This document shows, piece by piece, positions 31,241 through 35,019 of a stretch of 35,019 bases of DNA. Position 1 is the stretch's first letter. The number at the start of each line of letters is the position of its first letter. This DNA comes from Acidisphaera sp. (GTDB taxonomy: Bacteria; Pseudomonadota; Alphaproteobacteria; Acetobacterales; Acetobacteraceae), in NCBI GenBank assembly GCA_019240395.1, contig JAFAYM010000200.1, positions 1-35,019 on the forward strand, given 5' to 3'. Below the pieces are notes generated by a model. The model made no database searches and was not told the origin of the DNA. It saw only the letters and a program-made list of their open reading frames with translations. A program made the position numbers and the translations under genes.

Positions 31241-31301
31241 GTCATTCCCGCGAAAGCGGGAATCCATGTGCGGCGTGGACCCCCGCTTTCGCGGGGGTGA
31301 C
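31241..31301. repeat. REP-like double-hairpin palindromic element
   Basis: Outer inverted repeat GTCATTCCCGCG...GGGGGTGAC enclosing two hairpins: TTCCCGCGAAAGCGGGAA (GAAA loop) and CCCCCGCTTTCGCGGGGG, joined by AATCCATGTGCGGCGTGGA. This is a very common proteobacterial intergenic repeat type. It sits after the TPR-GT9 gene and facing the end of trmO, so it may also stop transcription from both sides. Confidence 0.8.
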
Positions 31302-31358
31302 GATCGTAGGTGGCGCTCTGTGGGACGTCGTATAATACCCACCTTCGGTCATCACGCT

Positions 31359-31820
31359 CTAACGCGCAACCGTGCGGCGGCCGACATGCGGCGCCAGCCA
31401 GCCGGTTGCCGCATCGGGCTCGGCATCGACGCTCGGCAGATACGGCTTGATGTCGAGCAGCGGTGTGCCGTCCACGCAGTCGAGATAGCGCAGCCTCAGG
31501 CGCTCCGGCGCCGCGAAGCCGTCGAAGGCGACGACCGACAGCCCAATCGGATTCGGCCGCCACGGCGCCCTTGTCGCGAACACGCCGCGCTCGGCGGTGT
31601 CGAACGGCGGCACGAAGCTGAGGCCGCGCGGTTCGGCCTGGTCCAGCCAATACAGCACGATCAGATGCGAAAATCCCTCGATGCATCGCAAGCCCGGGAG
31701 AAATTCCGCCTCGATCACCGCATGGCAGAGCGGCGCCGGATCGAGCTGGCGGCCGTTGCGCGGACACTCCGCGAGCGTGCGGAACGGCGTGTGCAGATGC
31801 CCGATCGGCCGCAGCTTCAT
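31359..31820 (-). CDS. trmO: tRNA (N6-threonylcarbamoyladenosine37-N6)-methyltransferase, TrmO family
   Basis: A 153-residue protein of the TsaA/TrmO (UPF0066) family: KLRPIGHLHTPF start, AVIEAEFLPGLRCIEGFSHLIVLYWL, FATRAPWRPNPIGLS (the RPNPIG SAM-binding signature) and DGTPLLDIKPYLPSVDA. It corresponds to the core beta-barrel domain; the C-terminal extension of the E. coli enzyme is absent, as in many bacteria and archaea. The enzyme methylates t6A37 to m6t6A in certain tRNAs. Start ATG at 31820 overlaps the stop of the upstream hydrolase gene in ATGA, so they are coupled. Confidence 0.9.
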   Translation of the reverse strand: MKLRPIGHLHTPFRTLAECPRNGRQLDPAPLCHAVIEAEFLPGLRCIEGFSHLIVLYWLDQAEPRGLSFVPPFDTAERGVFATRAPWRPNPIGLSVVAFDGFAAPERLRLRYLDCVDGTPLLDIKPYLPSVDAEPDAATGWLAPHVGRRTVAR

Positions 31821-32698
31821 CCGAAGAAGCGTTCGAACCAGTCGAGCACCTCCTCCGGCGTCTCTTCCGGGATGTAGTGGCCCGATCCCACCGCCCCGCC
31901 GGTCACCTCCGCGTCGCAATAGGCGCGCCAGATCGCCAGCGCGTCGTACCAGCCGCCGATCTTCCCTTTGGCACCCCACAGCGCCAGCAGCGGGCATTGC
32001 ACGCGCCGGCCGGCTGCGCGGCTCGCGCGGTCATGCTCGAGATCGATCGTCGCGGCGGCGCGATAGTCCTCGCACATGCCGGTGACCATTTCCGGCGTGC
32101 GGGCGGCGGCGAGATAGTCGGCCAGCGCGTCCGGCGCGAAGATGCCGGGGCGCTGCGACTCGCGCGTGGTGTGCGAGGCGAACCAGGCATCCGGTGCCGC
32201 ATTGATCAGCACTTCCGGGAACGGGTGCGGCTGGGCGAACCAGAACCAGTGGTAATAGCCGAGGGCGAAGCGCATGTCGGTGCGCTCGAAATGCTCGATG
32301 GTCGGAACGATGTCGAGCACCGCCAGCCGCTCGACACGCTCGGGAAAGTCGATCGCCAGGCGGTGCGCCACGCGGGCGCCGCGGTCGTGGCTGCCGATGG
32401 CGAACCGCTGATGGCCGAACTGCTCCATCAGCGCCACCATGTCGCGCGCCATCTCGGTCTTGGCGTAGGCCGCGTGGTCCGGCGAGGCGGGCGGCTTGAA
32501 GCTGCCGCCATAGCCGCGCAGATCCGGGCAGATCACGGTGAACCGACGCGCCAGGGCCGGCGCCACCCGGTGCCAGATCGCGTGGGTCTGCGGGTTGCCG
32601 TGCAGCAGGAGCAGCGGCGGTCCGGCGCCGCCATGCCGCAGGCGCAGCCGCCCGGCCGGCACCTCCATCGTGGTGAGGGTGAACCCGTCGAAGAACAT
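31817..32698 (-). CDS. Haloacetate/fluoroacetate dehalogenase-like alpha/beta hydrolase
   Basis: A 293-residue alpha/beta hydrolase with an aspartate nucleophile: LLLLHGNPQTH oxyanion turn, nucleophile Asp105 in SHDRGARV (with both Arg residues used for carboxylate binding), acid Asp129 in AVLDIVPT and His274 in GSGHYIPEE. The halide/fluoride pocket residues His150-Trp151 (YYHWFW) and Tyr212 (MCEDYRAA) also match the characterised fluoroacetate dehalogenase of Rhodopseudomonas palustris as I recall it. I cannot place the equivalent of that enzyme's Trp185. Activity on fluoroacetate or chloroacetate is plausible; an epoxide-hydrolase-like role is the alternative. Its start lies only 25 bases from the divergent GT2 gene. 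Confidence 0.8.
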   Translation of the reverse strand: MFFDGFTLTTMEVPAGRLRLRHGGAGPPLLLLHGNPQTHAIWHRVAPALARRFTVICPDLRGYGGSFKPPASPDHAAYAKTEMARDMVALMEQFGHQRFAIGSHDRGARVAHRLAIDFPERVERLAVLDIVPTIEHFERTDMRFALGYYHWFWFAQPHPFPEVLINAAPDAWFASHTTRESQRPGIFAPDALADYLAAARTPEMVTGMCEDYRAAATIDLEHDRASRAAGRRVQCPLLALWGAKGKIGGWYDALAIWRAYCDAEVTGGAVGSGHYIPEETPEEVLDWFERFFG

Positions 32699-32723
32699 GG
32701 CGACCCCTGCTACTATAGGCTGC

Positions 32724-33761
32724 ATGATGCTGGACGATGCCGGAACGACGCAACCGCCCAAGGCGGCGCCGGGCCCCACCTTCTCGGTGGTGGCGCCGGT
32801 GTTCAACGAGGCGCCCGGCCTGCCCGAGTTCCATCGCCGGCTCGCCGCGGTGATGACCGCGCTGCACGCCTCGTGGGAGGCGATCTATGTCGATGACGGC
32901 AGCACCGATGCCAGTCTGGACGTCCTGCAGGGCCTGCACGCCGCCGACCGGCGCGTCGCCGTGCTGGCCCTGTCGCGCAATTTCGGCAAGGAGATCGCGC
33001 TCACCGCCGGTCTCGATCATGCCGGCGGGGAGGCGGTGATCGTCATCGATGCCGATCTGCAGGATCCGCCGGAGGTGATCCCGGAGCTGGTCGCCGCCTG
33101 GCGCGAGGGATACGACATGGTCTATGCGCAGCGCCGCAAGCGGCATGGCGAGACCTGGCTCAAGAAGCTCACCGCCGACCTGTTCTATCGCCTGATGCAG
33201 GGCGTCGGCGGCGTGCGGCTGCCGCGCAACGCCGGCGATTTCCGGCTGATCAGCCGGCGCGCGCTGCAGGCGCTGCTGTCGATGCGCGAGCAGCATCGCT
33301 TCATGAAGGGCCTGTTCGCCTGGGTGGGCTTTCCCAGCAAGCCGGTGCTCTACGACCGCGCGCCGCGCGCCGCCGGCCGCAGCAAGTGGACGATGTGGCA
33401 GCTGTGGAATTTCGCCATCGAGGGCGTCACCGGCTTCACCGTCATGCCGCTGAAGCTGGCGACCTATGTCGGCCTGGCGGTCGCGGTGTTCGCGGCGATC
33501 TTCGGCGGGCAGATCGTGCTGCGCACCCTGCTGTTCGGCAACCCTGTGCCGGGCTATCCCAGCCTGATGGCCGTCGTTCTGTTCCTCGGGGGCGCGCAGC
33601 TGATGACGCTGGGTGTCATGGGCGAGTATCTCGGGCGCGTATTCAACGAGGCCAAGCGAAGGCCGCTCTACCTCGTCGAGCGCTATCTCCCGAGCGAAGC
33701 GCCGGTCTCAACCGCGGCCGTAGTACAGGGTGACGCTGTGCGTGGCTTCGGCGAAGAATAG
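32724..33761 (+). CDS. GT2 polyprenyl-phosphate glycosyltransferase (ArnC/DPM1/GtrB-like)
   Basis: A 345-residue membrane-anchored transferase. The GT2 domain shows FSVVAPVFNEAPGL, IYVDDGSTDASLDVL, LSRNFGKEIALTAGLDHA and VIDADLQDPPEVIPEL (DxD metal site), followed by the MREQHRFMKGLFAWVGF block typical of ArnC/GtrB/DPM1 relatives. Two C-terminal membrane helices lie at about 250-275 and 285-315, ending in GEYLGRVFNEAKRRPLYLVE. It would form an undecaprenyl-phosphate-linked sugar for envelope glycans. The last 18 codons, beyond the family's usual end, overlap the convergent DmsC-family gene by 54 bases. The start may be either of two adjacent ATGs at 32724 and 32727. Confidence 0.9.
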   Translation: MMLDDAGTTQPPKAAPGPTFSVVAPVFNEAPGLPEFHRRLAAVMTALHASWEAIYVDDGSTDASLDVLQGLHAADRRVAVLALSRNFGKEIALTAGLDHAGGEAVIVIDADLQDPPEVIPELVAAWREGYDMVYAQRRKRHGETWLKKLTADLFYRLMQGVGGVRLPRNAGDFRLISRRALQALLSMREQHRFMKGLFAWVGFPSKPVLYDRAPRAAGRSKWTMWQLWNFAIEGVTGFTVMPLKLATYVGLAVAVFAAIFGGQIVLRTLLFGNPVPGYPSLMAVVLFLGGAQLMTLGVMGEYLGRVFNEAKRRPLYLVERYLPSEAPVSTAAVVQGDAVRGFGEE

Positions 33762-34667
33762 CCAGCGCTCGACGTACAAGCCGGCGAGCGCGCAGAGCGC
33801 GGCCAGCGTCGCCGCCGGCCCGGCGACACGCGGCGACGCCGCGAGGCCGACCAGGATCAGCACGAGGGGCAAAGCGAAGGCCGCGGCCAGGGCGACGCGA
33901 CGCAGGCGTGCGGCGTGCTTGCGCGCGATGCGATAGCCCATTTCGCGCAGGAGATAATTCTCTTCGCTGTGCGGCCACTCCAGCGAGCGCACCGGGCCGA
34001 TATGGCCGAGCCCGGTCGCCGTCTCCGGCGTGCTGGCGCCGCGCCCGGTATCTTCAGATTTCGTATCGATGAACCGCCAGTACAGCAGCTTGACGACCAG
34101 CGAAGCCGCGCCGAGCGGCACCGCCAGCCCGCCGAGCAGCCGCATCGCGCCGGTGCTCCAGAACGCCGCCACGGCGGCCAGGCAGAGTGCGCCGCTGAAC
34201 AGCGACAGCAGCAGATAGAGCGGCAGGACATAGGAATTGTGCCACTGCCGGATCGGCCGCAGCGAGGCGTAGATCATCCCCGTGCAATAGACGGTCACCG
34301 CCGCCATCGCCGCCGACAGCACGCCGGCCACCGCCGCCGGCGCTCCGGGATGCCCCTCCGTCAGCCAGGCCAGCCCGAACAGCAGCGCCGGCGGGTAGCT
34401 CGCCAGCGCCGCGACGCCCTCGCGCGACAGCCAGGACGAGCGCCATTGCGACACCGCGCGCCAGGCCCGTTCCGGCCGCCCCAGATGCAGCATCGAGGAG
34501 AGCAGCCCGGCGGAGATCAGCACCAGCGCCGCCGCCAGCGCCGTCACTCCGAAGCCGCGCGTGGCCGGCAGCGCGCCGACCGGCGCCAGCACGCCGAGCA
34601 GCGCCAGCATGCCGTAGCCGGCCCCGGCGGCGGTGGTGAAGAAGACGACGGAAAGCGCCGGGTTCAC
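33708..34667 (-). CDS. DmsC/YnfH-family molybdoenzyme membrane anchor subunit
   Basis: A 319-residue protein with about eight hydrophobic helices. It begins MNPALSVVFFTTAAGAGYG, the usual DmsC-family start, includes SMLHLGRPERAWRAVSQWRSSWLSREG in the first cytoplasmic loop and ends WLFFAEATHSVTLYYG, also conserved. Such subunits anchor a molybdopterin oxidoreductase and its iron-sulfur subunit to the membrane and exchange electrons with quinone. In alphaproteobacteria the partner may be a DMSO-reductase-type or sulfite-dehydrogenase (SoeAB-like) enzyme; the partners would lie past the window's right edge. Start is GTG at 34667. Its first codons and upstream sequence are repeated 311 bases further upstream, which may disrupt linkage to the rest of an operon. 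Confidence 0.88.
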   Translation of the reverse strand: MNPALSVVFFTTAAGAGYGMLALLGVLAPVGALPATRGFGVTALAAALVLISAGLLSSMLHLGRPERAWRAVSQWRSSWLSREGVAALASYPPALLFGLAWLTEGHPGAPAAVAGVLSAAMAAVTVYCTGMIYASLRPIRQWHNSYVLPLYLLLSLFSGALCLAAVAAFWSTGAMRLLGGLAVPLGAASLVVKLLYWRFIDTKSEDTGRGASTPETATGLGHIGPVRSLEWPHSEENYLLREMGYRIARKHAARLRRVALAAAFALPLVLILVGLAASPRVAGPAATLAALCALAGLYVERWLFFAEATHSVTLYYGRG

Positions 34668-34701
34668 GGCCTGGTTCCCGCTATCCCCGGACCGTGAGTC
34701 C
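34630..34701. repeat. 72-bp direct repeat, copy A (spans the dmsC-like start)
   Basis: Covers the first 12 codons of the DmsC-family gene, its GTG start and 34 bases upstream. It matches 34941-35012 at 71 of 72 positions, the single difference being c at 34645 versus g at 34956. Confidence 0.9.
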
Positions 34702-34713
34702 AGGCGGCTCCGC

Positions 34714-34811
34714 CGTCATCGCGAGCTGCCCCTTGGCAGCGTGGCGATCCAGGCGGCTGGCAGCTCCTGGCGGCCCTGGATCGCCACGTCGCTGCGCTCC
34801 TCGCGATGACG
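34714..34811. repeat. REP-like palindromic element, long form
   Basis: Outer arms CGTCATCGCGAG and CTCGCGATGACG are perfect complements. Inner arms CGTGGCGATCCAGG and CCTGGATCGCCACG are also perfect complements, and a third pair around GGCTGGCAGC adds structure. The 98-base unit lies between the two 72-bp direct repeats. Confidence 0.8.
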
Positions 34812-34867
34812 ATGCCGTTTCGCCGCTTATCCGGCATGTGGGAATGCCAACTTTCGGGATGACACGC

Positions 34868-34978
34868 TAGCGCGACAGCAGGCGATCGACCCAGCGCAGC
34901 AGCAGATTCTCCCCGGCCTCGGCCGGTGGCGGTGGCGGTGGCGGTGGTGAAGAAGAGGACGGAAAGCGCCGGGTTCAC
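34868..34978 (-). pseudogene. Fragment: duplicated dmsC-like start joined to an unrelated gene end
   Basis: On the minus strand a GTG at 34978 opens MNPALSVLFFTTA, a copy of the DmsC-family N-terminus. After 12-13 codons it runs into a (GGTGGC)-type hexanucleotide repeat and homology stops. In another frame the same stretch, after the Pro-coding repeat, reads AEAGENLLLRWVDRLLSR and stops at 34868, which looks like the natural C-terminus of a different protein. The block is therefore a recombination scar rather than a gene. Confidence 0.5.
34921..34949. repeat. GGTGGC hexanucleotide simple repeat
   Basis: Four to five units of GGTGGC in tandem at the inner edge of direct-repeat copy B. It is a likely slippage or recombination site and marks where the duplicated dmsC-like start loses homology. 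Confidence 0.75.
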
Positions 34979-35012
34979 GGCCTGGTTCCCGCTATCCCCG
35001 GACCGTGAGTCC
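34941..35012. repeat. 72-bp direct repeat, copy B
   Basis: Second copy of the segment at 34630-34701, offset by 311 bases. It carries the alternative GTG and 12 codons of the DmsC-like start. The two copies diverge abruptly at both ends, next to the GGTGGC simple repeat on one side and at the window's end on the other. Confidence 0.9.
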
Positions 35013-35019
35013 CGGCTCC

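Noticed and set aside
34664-34978. Minus-strand open frame starting MNPALSVLFFTTA as a second DmsC gene
   Set aside because: Homology ends after about 13 codons at a simple repeat; the rest is a palindromic element and intergenic sequence.

Overview
The window is GC-rich DNA with strong codon bias and tightly packed, often overlapping genes. It most likely comes from an alphaproteobacterium. The gene types (Hint-domain surface protein, GT2-GtrA fusion, DmsC-type anchor, DUF3034 operon) and the GC-rich intergenic repeats would fit Rhodospirillales/Acetobacteraceae. That placement is inference: no rRNA or other phylogenetic marker is present. I saw no tRNA, rRNA, CRISPR array or transposase gene.

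Region 1 (1-6.6 kb): the 3' end of a class III aminotransferase converges on an M19 dipeptidase-like gene that has lost several expected metal ligands. A small type VI secretion island follows: a 33-codon ORF, an unknown 213-aa protein, a long VgrG with an insertion and a C-terminal tail, and a small protein resembling an M91 metallopeptidase effector whose zinc motif is degenerate. No other T6SS structural genes are present, so this looks like an orphan VgrG/effector island. A TauE/SafE-type permease closes the region.

Region 2 (6.6-10.5 kb): a decayed LysR regulator fragment, a GT2-GtrA fusion followed by an ArnT/PMT-type glycosyltransferase (a lipid-linked sugar pathway), a small secreted repeat protein, and a hotdog thioesterase.

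Region 3 (10.6-16.6 kb): an operon for three exported proteins (DUF3034 outer-membrane-like protein, truncated globin with a signal peptide, cupredoxin) diverges from a membrane-bound HAMP-GGDEF-EAL c-di-GMP enzyme. A secreted protein that may be a TIM barrel follows.

Region 4 (16.6-31.2 kb): a surface glycosylation locus. It opens with a visibly AT-richer pair of genes, a GT90/CAP10 transferase and a homologue of the glycosyltransferase domain of animal collagen lysyl hydroxylases (PLOD). It continues with a small two-repeat protein, a 1459-aa protein with four beta-rich modules fused to GT2 and GT9 domains, a coiled-coil protein, a GT4 transferase, a Hint-domain adhesin-like protein, and a TPR-GT9-DUF6165 fusion. 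A beta-rich module with a GW/RxD/GF pattern recurs in three of these neighbouring proteins. This is the most interesting feature of the window.

Region 5 (31.2-35.0 kb): TrmO, a haloacetate/fluoroacetate dehalogenase-like hydrolase, a DPM1/ArnC-like GT2 and a DmsC-family membrane anchor whose 5' end is duplicated upstream around a palindromic repeat. Interspersed palindromic elements lie at about 15.4, 31.2 and 34.7 kb.
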